Positions 18,445-29,800 of a DNA stretch of 64,000 nucleotides are shown here, one piece after another. Each line of letters starts with the position of its first letter. Within the stretch, counting starts at the first letter, position 1. A model generated the notes under the pieces. That model did not search any database. It was not told where the DNA came from and was given only the letters and a program-made list of their open reading frames with translations. The stretch lies in the NCBI GenBank assembly GCA_003313425.1, contig NHZP01000106.1, forward strand, positions 1 through 64,000. The letters are read 5' to 3'. The position numbers and the translations under genes are program-made. The stretch is from Pseudopyrenochaeta lycopersici. Taxonomy: Eukaryota > Ascomycota > Dothideomycetes > Pleosporales > Pseudopyrenochaetaceae.

Positions 18445-21400
18445 CTAACTCTTTAAACACCTAATAATCCTCCTAATAATCTAACTTAACTTATTCCCTT
18501 TAATCCCTCCTTATCGCTTCCTTCTGCTCCCTTATTATACAATCGCCCGGAATGTCTCCCTAATAACCTTATCCTTATCTTCTTTATCCTCCTTATCCTC
18601 CTTAAACCCTAACCCCCCCGTAACCCTATCTTCTTTTATTGCCCTGTAAAAAAACTCTAGAACCTTAAATACCTCCCGCATTAACGTTACTACTAATATC
18701 TTTATTAACACGCCCTCGTACTAACATCTTCTCCCTGCCTTTTTTCTATACCCCCTATCCATAATATCCATCTTAAAACTCCTGCATAACGCCTGCGGTA
18801 ATTTATAATTATAATAACATAAAAACTTAATATAAATCTAATCCTTCTGGAACCTCTCGCACCCTTCTCGCGCGTTCTCCGCCTGCTTGTGAACGCAATC
18901 CTCCAACTTATATCCCCTTCTATCTTCCCCCCACGCCTAGCACAACTAACACCCTACCCGCCACTCCTCTATTAACTCCACCAATGCCTCCACCTCTGCT
19001 GCTTCTCTGCACTGCCGCTCCATCTCTTACTCCGCCAACTATTTCTGCCCCCTGCCCTACTGCTCAAACTCTATCTTTTCTGCTGTCACCTACTCCTCTT
19101 CCTGCGCCCTCCCTACCCCTAGCCTCGCGTAACGTTGACACCGCTCCTTATCCTCCTCGCACTCCTACCGCGTGTCCACCCCATCCACTCCATCCGCCGC
19201 ATCCATCGCCTGGTTAATCACCTTCCGCATACACCCCTCTCCCGCAATTAAATCCTGCATCTCTGCCTCCACGTCCTTGCTAAACTTACTATACACCCTC
19301 CCTTATCGTGTTTTCCAATACCCTCGCATGATGATTGCCTTACTCAGCTTACCATCACGCCCTGCCCAGCCACTTTCTTGTGCGTAATGCTGTATCTTGC
19401 GGATTGTGCCTATGTGAACTACCGCGCGGATCGTTGGCGCATTAATCCCTAACCCTAACGCGTTAGTCGCTGTAAACACCTGCTGTTGTCTACTAGTTAA
19501 TTGTTTAACAATCTCCTTCTTCTCTTTAATACTGCCAACTTCCTGATAGTAATAAACGGCCCCTAACTTCTTAGCTATGTCTTTTGTTTACTTTACTAAA
19601 CCGTAATACACAATAACCTGGCCGGGCAACAGGTACTTATTCTTTAAATCCTCTACTAAATGCTGGACTGCTTGCTGCTCGTCGGCTGTGTCGTACGCAT
19701 GTACTTGATATTAGATGTTCTTACGCGTCGTCTGTCCGCGAAACTACTGGCACTGCCTCTTGGACGGTAATCTCATTACGTTGATGAACTGCTGCTCTTC
19801 GCTAGGCCGCAATGTCGCCGTTAAATACACTATCTATGTCTCCACTTAAACTAAACTTCTTAACTTTAACATCTGGCTATAGAAACTGTCTAATAAATCT
19901 AATACGGCATAACACTCGTCCACCACAATCCAATCTAAACGTCCTATTAACTGCTGTTAGGTAATGTAATCGCCAAACATCTCGCCTACCGCTGCCTTAG
20001 GCGTTACAAACATAACTTGCGCGGACTTGTGCGGCCGTCGACTGTTCCATTCTGCACTGACAATACCTAACTGCTCGCACCGCTCTTTCATATCAAACCG
20101 TAATATAACCAACAGAATAATTACGATCGTTACCCCGGTGGACACCGACGCTAGCAACATAAATAACACGCTCTTGCTAGCCCCTGTGCCTATAATGGCT
20201 ACTACTAGGCTCTTGTGCTGCATAATCGCTTAGATAGCTGGCCTTTGGACGCTGCGGAATTCGGCCTAGTCCCCCACCAAATTCTTTAACTCAGCATCTA
20301 CGTCCACTAACCGCATCATCTTCTACTAACAGTATTCTTCCTCTACTACTTCTTTACGGGCTGCTGCTGCCTGCGTGCCTTTCCGCGGTTTCATCAACAT
20401 GGTAGACGGAATCTGCAAAAACGCATGCCACTCTATGCTAGCCAAACGTAACCCGACCCTCTTCGCCTTGACGCTGAACATAGCCTCCGTGACGGGTCGT
20501 CCGTATATGCCGCTAGCTATGCGGCTGCCGTAACCTGTCTAGATGTTAAAAAACTTATCTTCGTTTTCTGAACCGTCACTGTCCTCGTCAGCGTCTAAAA
20601 ATACCTTAACCGCGGCCCGGTTGTGAATGTATCGACAGTACATCGCCTTGGTGCTATGTCTCCACGCCTGCACATTTAACTTAACACCTATATGCGGCAA
20701 CGATGCTTTCTGCATCGCGTGCTTGACCCAGTTAGTGTTCCACAACTCTATAGGGCGCTGCTAGTCGTCTGGTTACTCTGTATCGTTACCTAACTTAGCC
20801 CCCTCTTCCCACGAATCCTAGCTCGCTTAACTAACGCTGCGGTATCTACTGTCTCTCTTTGCGCTCTTGCTGCGGCACTGGACGCTCTCAGCACCGCGTC
20901 TTCTTTTCCTCTTAGGTTTCTGCCAACCCTGCTCCAGCTAGGGCTCCCACATATATGCGCTCGTGTCTACCGCCTTACTACAAACCGCCCCCTTGATCTG
21001 GTACCAAAACGGGCTGGCGAACTACAAATAATAAACGACTAATTCGCCTACTTCGCGTAGTAAATATTGGTGGATTACTTTACTGTTACCTGACTGTCCG
21101 ATATTCTTGTAATATTTAGTAATAAACACTACTAACCTATCTTCAATAAAAATTCCTTAACTGTCACTATTCGCGCTATTTTTGTATTTAACCGTCACCA
21201 ACTCCGTCGCCCGCGCTAGTGCACCTCCTGTTATATAGACTAACGCTGCCAACTTGTGTCGGGCTTCTTTTATGGCTTGCCCGTATGCCTGTATGCGGTC
21301 CCGTAACCACACCACGCTTCTACCTCTAGGTAACGCCGCTCGTGTCACCTTAACGTCAATAAAACTATTTTATATGGCCTTTTCCTTCTGTACCTGCTGC

Positions 21401-23250
21401 GCTAACTACTGCTTAGGATCATCTACGCTTGTAGCATTTTTATTGCGCAGGTCTTCTATAAAACTCCACCTAACCCGCTGCTTAGCTGCATTGTTAACTA
21501 ACCTTACCTAATCGATGACTGGCAACGCCGTTGTGTCTTTAGCTATCGCGCCCTCGTTGTCTATCTGCAACAACATTAAATCCCTTACAATCTGTTGTCG
21601 TGTGCTGGCTATTGTGCCGTAGATTATTAACCGCATTTACGGTATGCTAAACCAGATGTTACAGTACAACAACGTATCACCGTTCCAATCAACTACTCCC
21701 TCTGCGTTCGTGTTGTACCGGATGTAGAATCTAAATGCCTTCAACTGCTGTATATAATTAATAGGCGTTAGCTTGCTATTATAATTAGTTAACGTCATAA
21801 ACTGCTAGGCTATCTCCTGCACTAAATAGAAATGGCTTGGTGCCATAGCTTTTGCATCTTCTGCTCCCTAACCCTCAGCCATTAACTTGCCTACTTCTTG
21901 CTGCCGTAACTAGGTCGACTTGTATAACACCAACATGCGTAATGTGTTAACAATGGCGGCCTGCTTGGGCGTGTATACCAACGGGCTCAACCAACCGTCC
22001 TTGGCGCTGATCCCCAACACGGCCATACTACTGATCAACGCGCTCATATACTCACTATCGCCCAAAAAATAGTCTAATAATGCTAACATGAACTGCAACA
22101 CATAGCCCTCTAATTCCTCCTCCTGCGTCTCGTCCAACCTCTCCTCGTCGCCCTCGCCGTCCGACTCCATCTCCTTAAACTAATCCTCCTCCTAGTCCCG
22201 CCCTACAATCATCTTAATCTTTTATAACTACATATCCTGCCTGCTACTAATATAATACGGCGGTCTCTTTCCTTCTACCTCTACGTCGTTATTGCGGCTG
22301 CTAACAACAGGCAACTCGTAGGTCCGCCAAATATATAAAATAATCTCTAACCACTAATTGCTGTACCTGACTATTATTTTTCCTGTTTACTGCGCATTAA
22401 ACGGCTTCTCGTTGCCCTTGCCACCAAACTCTCGCTGATTAATGTACATTATAGCTGGTAACCCAACCACACTTGCCTTAGACGCCTGCTGTGCCTGCCA
22501 CATAACTATGCGTGCTGCCCAACATACCTCGTATAATGCGCGCTCCTTAGTCGTGGGCTTTATTACCATTATTAACAACTAATTACGCTTTAACCCTTTT
22601 AAATGTTGGGCCTAACCCGCTTAATCTAACTACTTACTAAAATCGTACTAGTCGTCGTTAGCTTAGATAGTAGAATTCTTCTTCTCTTCTAACTCCTCTA
22701 ACTGGGCTGTGGCCTGGACTAACAACTCCTTAATCGCCCGGCTTACGTCCACGTCCGCGTCGCCTGTATGCTGGGCCTCTGTGGCTGCGCTGACCTTAAA
22801 TAATCGGCCTATCTTACTAGTGTTTTGAAACTTTTAGCATAACACAGTTGCCTACATAGTTCGCGTGCCTAACGGACGCCCTAGCTTCGGCCGACTGTCC
22901 CCCTTCTAACTATGCTCTTATCGACAATGCTCTTAGATACGTTTAATGCTACGATTAACGTACAAGCACTACTAGCAACGTAATCCGTCGTAGTACACCG
23001 GCAAATAGGGCAACGGGCTGGACTCTGGGCTAGGGTAAACAACCTCGTCTTAGGTTATAGCCTATTGTTGCAATAATGCCTCTGCCTATACTACCTTAAC
23101 GATTTCCTAACGTGTCCTGCGAATATATTCCTGATGCTTGGTGTCTAAATAGGTCTTTAACTAGGATTTAATAACACCCTGTTAGTAGCTCTTGCATACG
23201 GCGATGCGCTGTGCTAGCAAATACTCAAAAATGCTAGTAAACTGCTCCAT
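18445..23250 (-). pseudogene. Telomere-linked RecQ-type helicase relic A, full length
   Basis: It can be followed from ATG (23248-23250) to TAG (18445-18447), about 1600 codons, the usual TLH size. Order: N-terminal C2H2-like fingers (CQQCLYVNRSIKRIQEHC..EH region, about 22900-23000); acidic middle; ITGGALARATEL (21199-21238); NVQAWRH (20651-20676); YGSRIASGIYGR (20494-20534); Walker A GTGASKS (20169-20189; Gly to Ser from GTGAGKS by G>A); DECY for DECH (19911-19926); motif VI QESGWAGRDGK (19349-19378); and a Cys-rich C-terminus (C-x2-C..GEDRRG..LEDC). TLH genes lie next to telomeres in many fungi and encode DNA helicases. Numerous stops at Gln/Trp codons show RIP death. Several short open frames in the region are surviving pieces of it. 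Confidence 0.82.
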
Positions 23251-23736
23251 TATATTAATCTACATAGACAATATATACTCTATAAAATTGCCCTTTCTCT
23301 TCCTTATATAGTTGCAATCCTCGCGGTCGTTCTAACGGAAATTACTGTACTTTAATAAACTTTCTTTTTATAATACCTTGTCTATCACGCTGTTAAACTC
23401 TCCCCCAGGCACTTTGTATAGTGTCTCGAAACCCTAATCTTGGCATTATTACTCAACTCAAACGCGCACAGCCTACCCTAACAACTACGAAAACCATTAC
23501 ACTTTTTATTAAATATCTTATAACATACTTGTCCAATCGTCATGAAAGTTGGTTCAATTAACGCAACGGAGTTAGATGCATTAGACTGTAAAGTTGCAGC
23601 GCAATCCACGCAAGTTCAGACCTTAATCCCATTAATATTATCGACCTTAGGGATTAAGGCCCCAACTGCTAGGGTTTTTCAGGGGATTAACCCCAAAAAC
23701 GACCTTAATCCCTTCGGTCTTTGCTGTTAGCAGTTA
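23251..23736. other. Upstream region of TLH relic A with an unmutated hairpin segment
   Basis: About 23540-23735 is richer in CpA and GC than its surroundings. It holds CCTTAATCCC (23621-23630) paired with GGGATTAAGG (23650-23659), a second dyad GTTTTTCAGGGG..CCCCAAAAAC (23674-23700), and a third CCTTAATCCC at 23702-23711. It lies about 300-500 bp upstream of the relic A start, so it could be its old promoter. Confidence 0.5.
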
Positions 23737-24823
23737 GCCAATCCCTACTTTCTTTCTCCCTCTATACTATATTCTATCGCTTCGCTCTCCTCTTTCTTTT
23801 TCCTATTCAAAGCGGTTAGCGAATCCCTACTATCTTTCTTTAATACTATATTCTATCGCTTTGCTCTCCTCTTTCTTGCCTAAATAAAACCCCTTAGCGA
23901 ATCTCTGCTATCTTTCCCTCTTTATACTATACCTTATTACTTTACTCCCCCCTTTCTTACCCTATAAAACCAGTTACCGAACCCCTACTACCTTACTCTC
24001 TCTATACTATATTCTATTACTTTACTCTCCTCTTTTATAACTCTATAAAACTAGTTACTAAATCTCTACTATCTTTCTCCCTCTATACTATATTATATTA
24101 CTTTACTCTCTTAACCCTTAACTAAATAATAGCGGTTAGCGAATCCCTACTACCTTACTCTCTCTATACTATATTATATTACTTTACTCTCCTCTTTTAT
24201 AACTCTATAAAACTAGTTACTAAATCTCTACTATCTTTCTCTCTCTATACTCTATCGTATTACTTCGCTCTCCTCTTTCTTATCTCTATAAAAGCGGTTA
24301 GCAAATCTCTACTGTCTTTCTCTCTCTATACTATATTCTATTACTTTACTCTCCTAACTCTTACTCCTATAAAACTAGTTAGCGAATCCCTACTATTTAT
24401 CTCCCTTAATACTTTATATAATTACTTTACTCTTCTTTTTCTTTTCTCTATAATACTACTTACTAAAACCTTACTATTTATCTACTTCTATACTATTACT
24501 TCTATACTATTACTTTGTTTTCTTAACTCTTAACTCTATAAAACTACAAACTAAAACTCTACTATCTATCTCCTTCTATACTATATTAAATTACTAATCT
24601 CTTTTTTAACTAACTAAAACTATAAACTATATACCTACTATCTTTCTACTCTTATACTATATTCTATTACTTTCCTTTTTTTAACCTTAATAACATAAAA
24701 CTACTTTCTACTTACTACTATCTACTTATACTAACTTTAAATAATATTTCTTAATAAATTTAAAACTATTTCTACTATCTTATTTTCTTTAAATTTTAAA
24801 TCTTAATTTTACTACTTCTACTA
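23737..24823. repeat. Second copy of the ~80-bp subtelomeric array
   Basis: About ten units with the landmark (A/G)AATCyCTACTATCTTTC about every 80 bp, better preserved toward 23737 and decayed to the right. The order of decay and the final non-repetitive segment (24680-24823) match 440-574, so this is a duplicate of the telomere-proximal array. Fragments continue at 26669-26746 and 28711-28779 on the far sides of two transposons. Confidence 0.85.
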
Positions 24824-26668
24824 ACGTGAGCGGCAAGCGAAACGCCCAGGTAAGCGAAACGCCCACCCCACCAAGCTTTACAACTTTGCACGTTAACAAC
24901 TCAATGCTACAAAAAGCTACTACAGCTTATAGTAGCTTAAATTAATCCTCTACTTCTACTATATCTTTCTTACACGTGCGCGTATTGTGTCCTGCCTCTC
25001 TACAAGTTTTACAGCGTCGGATACCCCTTGTACTAGCACCTATTTAAGCCCTCTCCGCACGCCTCTCCACCTCAAGTTAGGCATTAACGTCCCTCTGAGT
25101 AATTAAGTCCTCTCCCTCCTCCTTTAATAGGGTCCCTCCCTGCTAGATCCGCTTTTTCTTACGCTTTTTCCGCTTAGAAGCAGCTCTATTTGCCTGCTTA
25201 AGACTAGCTACTCTAGCTTCTAGTAACATGTGTAAGTATACCTTTAATGTTAATCCCTTTTTAACTTGTAACACTATCTTAATAATAGAATTAGGAGAGG
25301 AACTCTTATAGTCACGAATCCTCTTTATAATTAGTGTTGTTTAAGCCTCTATCTCCTAGGCGTTGCTGGGTGTTTTAGGGTGCCAGGGGGTGGGCCCTGG
25401 TAGAGGTAGTGTTGGCGTGCGAGGCTTTACCTCAAGCTTTGATAGCACCACCTCTGGGCTGTGTGGGACTAGGCCAGTTGCTTAGAAGCTAGATAGAATA
25501 TTCTGCTGTGAGAACGAGGTCTCAAATACCTCCTTAAAGGAAGCTAGGAATGCTTTTTTATTAATATGGGTGATGTGACTGTCTGCCAAGACCCTAATCT
25601 CTCGCTAGTATGCCTGCTTTAATAGCGCAAAGCAGCCTATATTAAGCGGCTGCAGGATATAGGATAAATAGGAAGGCATATAGAGGGTAATTATCTTGTT
25701 CTCCTTACATAGATCCTGGAAGGCAAGCAAATTATAGCTCTCGTGGCTATTAATTACTAGTAGCCGGTGACTGCCTACTGTCTAGGCTGCTGTATGCTAG
25801 ATAAAGTGCTGTAGCTAGGCTAGACTAAGTTTGTTGTTAGTCTAGCTGTTCTCACTAAGGCCTATACGCTAGCCCTTAGATAGATCAGGTAACTAGGACT
25901 TGTCGTGGTTCTTGGCTTTGAAGATAATAAAGGGTAGAATTGTCCAGCCTATAGCGTTGATACTAGCAATTAACGTCACCTACTCGCGGTTGCCAGGTTG
26001 TATCCCCAGTGGTCGAGTACGTCTCTCAGACGCAGTTACCACCTTGACGGACCCTCCTACGCCTATGGTAAAGCCAGTCTTGTTAAAGTTATAGGTATCT
26101 TTATCTAGGACGCTGTACTTAGCTTTGATGTTGCGTATAAGGTTAAACTAGGGGCTAATAATAGCTGGATCGCTGCATAGGACTCTCTGGTAGTCGCGTG
26201 GCCTACTTAGTTAGGATTTAATCTTAGGCTTACGAGAGACGAAGTTTCTGGCCCATTTTTCTCCTACCTGGCCACTACTACGAGCAGCCAGCAACTAATT
26301 CGCTATCTTACGGAGATAAGACAGTGTAGGGGCAAATCCTCGCGCGTCTAGCTTCCTTATATATTAGATAATCGCGTCTTCCTCGTGCCTGTTAAGCTTT
26401 AACGAGTTAGGTTAGCTGTCGCGTCGTGAAAGCTTTCTAGCGCGTCGGTCGCGGAGAGTCCTTCTAGGAACGTTGTAGACTGCTGCAGCTCGTTGATTAC
26501 TTAATGTCGCGTCTTTTTTTATTGCTTAGATAGCTAAGATAATTCTATCCTCACAAGGGAGTAATTCAATATTGAGTTGTTGAGACATTGCAGTTAAAGG
26601 TAGAGGAGGTGTGGTCTTGGCAAGAGTGGGCGTTTCGCTTACCTGGGCGTTTCGCTTGCCGCTCACGT
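24824..26668 (-). mobile_element. pogo/Fot1-like DNA transposon 1 (1845 bp, 43-bp TIRs, TA target)
   Basis: Perfect 43-bp terminal inverted repeats (24824-24866, 26626-26668) start ACGTGAGCGGC. Each contains two direct copies of AAGCGAAACGCCCA. TA dinucleotides flank both ends (24822-24823, 26669-26670). The sequence at 571-582 is the empty site, with one TA, which proves the TA duplication. It carries one RIP-damaged transposase gene. The TIRs themselves look unmutated. Confidence 0.93.
24942..26588 (-). pseudogene. Transposase of pogo-like element 1 (HTH, DDE, zinc knuckle), RIP-inactivated
   Basis: One frame of about 548 codons starts MSQQLNIE at 26588. The order is a psq-type HTH (DATLSNQRAAAVYNVPRRTLRDR), a Tc5/CENP-B-type HTH (GFAPTLSYLRKIA..LLAAR), the DDE_1 core (YNFNKTGF where YNFDETGF is expected; IQPGNRE followed by TAG for Trp; INAIGWTILPFIIF), and the C-terminal FRGAGLVP..EVVLSKLEVK region. 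It ends in a CCHC knuckle CKTCREAGHNTRTC near 24975-25015. The first catalytic Asp (now Asn) and several Trp/Gln codons are lost to RIP, so no active enzyme is made. Confidence 0.85.
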
Positions 26669-26855
26669 TATACTACCTACTCTATTACTTATAACTTATA
26701 ATTCTTCTCTACTATATTATATTACTTTACTTTTATTTTTTTTATAACGTATATAGTAAGTAAGCGGGCTATGTAAGCGAGCGGGCTACTCTACTAACTT
26801 TGCGCACCTCTATAAGCGTCCTACTTAACTATAAAATTAATTACTATTTAGATAT

Positions 26856-28629
26856 CTAGATACTAGCTTTAGCAGCACCTATAGTATCTTTTTTACATGT
26901 GCGCGAGTTATGTCCAGTCTCTCTGCATCTTTTACAGCGTGCTAGAGTCTTGCGGCTAGGCCCTAGTTACTCTCTACTTTAGCGCAGTTTACGCTCTATT
27001 TGCTACTTAACCTCTTACTAAGTAAGTAAATCTTCTCTAGCTCCCTTTATTAAGACTCCTCCTTTCTAAATCTGCTTTCTCTTGCGCTTCTTCCGCTAAG
27101 TTACTACCTTATTAGCTTGCTTAAGGCTAGTAATTCTATCCTCTATTAGCTTAGCTTTATGTATCCCTACTATAGCCCCCTTCTTAAACTAACTAAACGC
27201 CTTAATAATTAAGGCTAGTAATAAGGTGTTATGCCGTCGAAGGCGATCGCTAATTAGAGTAGATTGAGCCTTAAGCTCACGTAAGTTCCTTGGTGTTTGA
27301 GGCTCCCAGAGAGCTCCTAGCTGAGCTCCTAACTGAGCTCCTAACTAAGCTCCTAGCTGAGCTCCTAGCTGAGCTCCTAGCTGAGCTCCTTGCTGAGCTG
27401 CGAGTTGAGCTGCTGGTGATGGCGTACGCAGTTGAGCTGCTGGTGATAGCGTACGCAGTTAAACATCTAGCTTTGACAAGACAACGTCTGGCTGGAGGGG
27501 GACAAGGCCTGCCCCTCAAAATGCTGAGAGTATATTTGCTGAAGTAAAAGCTTAATTAAAGGCTGCTTTAAAGGCAGGCAGAAATTCAAGCTTAGTAATG
27601 TAGTTGATGTGGGCCTTGATTAAGCTCTCTATGCTGGCGGCTGTACGCCTTCTTAAGAGGAGAGAAGCAGCCAACGTCAAGAGGCTGCAGCAGATAAGAT
27701 GAGTGTAGTGGCATGCAGAGGGTATAGATGTTGCTCTCTCTGCAGATCTCTTGAAATTTAAGAGAGTAATAGCTCTCATAGCCATCAAGGATAAGCAGCT
27801 AACGCGCGCCTACTACCCTTGTCTTTGTGTAAGCATTAAAGTGCTTTAGCCACGCTACTCTAAGCTAATTAGTTGTCTAGCTATTATTACTAACTAAAAT
27901 AGCCTAGTCGCGTGGAATAGCATCCTCCTGGTACCAGGCAGACAGGTGATACTGGCCGGCAAAGATTAGGAAGGGTGGGACCGTCCAGCCAGCTGCATTA
28001 ATGCCTTGAATTAACGTTACCCACTCGCGGTTGCCTAGCTGGATAGCCTTTGGCCGACCCCTCCTCTCTGACCCAGTCACGACTAGCTGAGTCGTGATCT
28101 TACCCATCCTAAAGCCAGCTTCGTCAAAATTATATGTATCCTCATCTGCAATACCGTATTTTGCCTTTGTCTCCTCTACTAGCTTGAACCAGCAGCTTAT
28201 TAGCTGAGAGTCTTCACATAGAGCTCTCTGCCTATTGTACGCTCGGGTAAAACATGTCGTAAGACTGTCTGTACGCTTAACAAAGTTATATAGCTACTTC
28301 TGCCCAACCCTACCTTAACTGCGCGCTGCTAGCAGCTTATTAGCTATATCACCTATAGCTGCGTACGTAGGCGGAAATCCACGCTAATCTAGATCAAGGA
28401 TATAATTAACTATTACCTCCTCTTCTAGCTAAGTAAGCTTCTTTAAGTTAGGCTAGTAATCGCGTTGGGCAAGCACGCTAGCGCGGCAGCGCTGAAGCGT
28501 GGTTTAAGGGACTTCAAACATCTATGCAGCGACTTACTTAGTCTGAATTTAATCTAGATTAAGAGCTAAGATTGCGAGATTAACGTTAGCCTCGCGAGGA
28601 GCTAGTTAAGGTTGAATTAGTAGAGACAT
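26856..28629 (-). pseudogene. Transposase of pogo-like element 2, RIP-damaged with a frameshift
   Basis: Starts MSLLIQP at 28629. The N-terminal HTH region has many stops. The DDE core is much better preserved than in element 1: YNFDEAGFRMGKI, VVTGSERRGRPKAIQ, NREWVTLIQGINAAGW (27904-28140), [23 protein letters not shown] (about 27640-27800), then LIKAHINYITKLEFLPAF in another frame, indicating a 1-nt indel near 27630. The C-terminus has an expanded Leu-Gly-Ala-Gln repeat encoded by a 12-bp unit (27305-27405) and a knuckle CKRCRETGHNSRTC near 26905-26940. All three catalytic Asp regions can be recognised. It is dead. Confidence 0.85.
27305..27465. repeat. 12-bp and 27-bp microrepeats inside transposase 2
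   Basis: GAGCTCCTAGCT-type units recur about nine times from about 27309 to 27405, followed by two copies of a 27-bp unit containing GATrGCGTACGCAGTT. They encode Leu-Gly-Ala-Gln and Leu-Arg-Thr-Pro-Ser-Pro runs in the transposase C-terminal linker on the minus strand. Confidence 0.8.
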
Positions 28630-29735
28630 AATTAATTAAAGTTAATGCGTTACGCAAAGTTAGTAGGGTAGCCCGCTCGCTTACATAGCCCGCTTACTTA
28701 CTATATACGTTACTCTCTTCTTCTTTTATCTTATTTAAACTAGTTAACTATTCTTTTATAAATACTATATAAATTATATTTATTTCTTTCTTTCCTCTTC
28801 TAAGATACTATATATAATACTAGCTACTCCTTTACTAGTAATATGCTTAAAAATCCGCCTATCTTGATATACCTCTCCTATCCATCTACCTAGCTCCTCC
28901 TTACTATCTACCTGCCCTCGATATCCTACCTCCCAAAGCCTACTATCTTGAATTCCTTTACCTACCTCTAGCTTTACTTTTGCCTCTGCTGCTGCTCGTA
29001 GCCTATATAGTACTGCTATCGCTACGTTCGGCCATGCGCAATCTGCCTGCCTACTACTCTGCTTACTGCTCTGCTTGCTGCTCTGCTTACTACCCTGCGT
29101 TCTGCCGCAGAGATACTCTATTATCCCACACTTCTAGCACGTTTAAACCTCCTTTTTATACCTTACCTTGCTCCGCAGCTCCTCTATATCCTGCAACCCC
29201 TCCTGCCCAAGCCGCGGACACTGCCACAGACTATGTACTGCCGCCTCGCGCTCTCTCTGCTCGAGCTCCTGCTCGGCCTGCTGCTTAGCTTGCTGCTTAG
29301 TCTGTTACTCCGCCTCTTCCTCCTCTTACTGCCCTACCTTATACTCCTCCTCCTCTTCCTCCTGCTGTACTCCCACCTTACCCTCCTCCCTCCTAAATAC
29401 TTTATACAACATACCCTAGCAGTATAGACACGTTGTCTGCGATAGCTCATCGAGCTTCGCCCGTACTACCTGCTCCTGCCTCGCCTGTACCTGCTCCTCG
29501 TCCTGCCACTGTTTCTGCCCTCCATACTCCTGCTCCTTACAGTTATCACAGAACGCTATCTCTGCGCCTTCTGCTGCGCCGTCTGCTGCGCTGTCTACTC
29601 CTGTATTTGCTCTTACCTGTAGCTGTCTCTAAGATAATCGCCTGCCGTCCATATACTAACTTATTACTGCTCTTCAACAACCTACTGTGCTAATAAACGC
29701 GTCCATCACCTCGCTATCGTTCATCGGTTGCTGCT

Positions 29736-29800
29736 CCTCTGCCTCTGCCTCTGCCTCTGCCTCTGCCTCTGCCTCTGCCTCTAGCTCTGCCTCTGCCTCA
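29736..29800. repeat. (CTCTGC)n microsatellite encoding an Ala-Glu tract
   Basis: About ten near-perfect CTCTGC hexamers. On the coding (minus) strand they give alternating Ala-Glu in the region after helicase motif VI of relic B. The plus-strand Ser-Ala open frame is the complement. Confidence 0.85.

Larger units (their letters stand above)
26747..28710 (-). mobile_element. pogo/Fot1-like DNA transposon 2 (1964 bp, 58-bp TIRs)
   Basis: TIRs 26747-26804 and 28653-28710 start ACGTATATAG and differ at one position over 58 bp. They contain tandem (A/G)AGCGGGCTA motifs. TA flanks both ends. The left flank matches about 620-650 of the terminal array but the right flank matches about 1788 onward. 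Relative to the telomeric copy, about 1.1 kb of array is therefore absent at the insertion point. Confidence 0.9.

Noticed and set aside
19447..19459. Interstitial telomere-like CCCTAACCCTAAC
   Set aside because: It falls in frame in helicase motif V of relic A (minus-strand Leu-Gly-Leu-Gly) and arises from RIP of Leu/Gly codons; the other TLH copy encodes a similar ALGVG segment.
25900..26094. 64-codon plus-strand open frame
   Set aside because: Antisense to the DDE core of pogo transposase 1; the conserved residues are on the minus strand.
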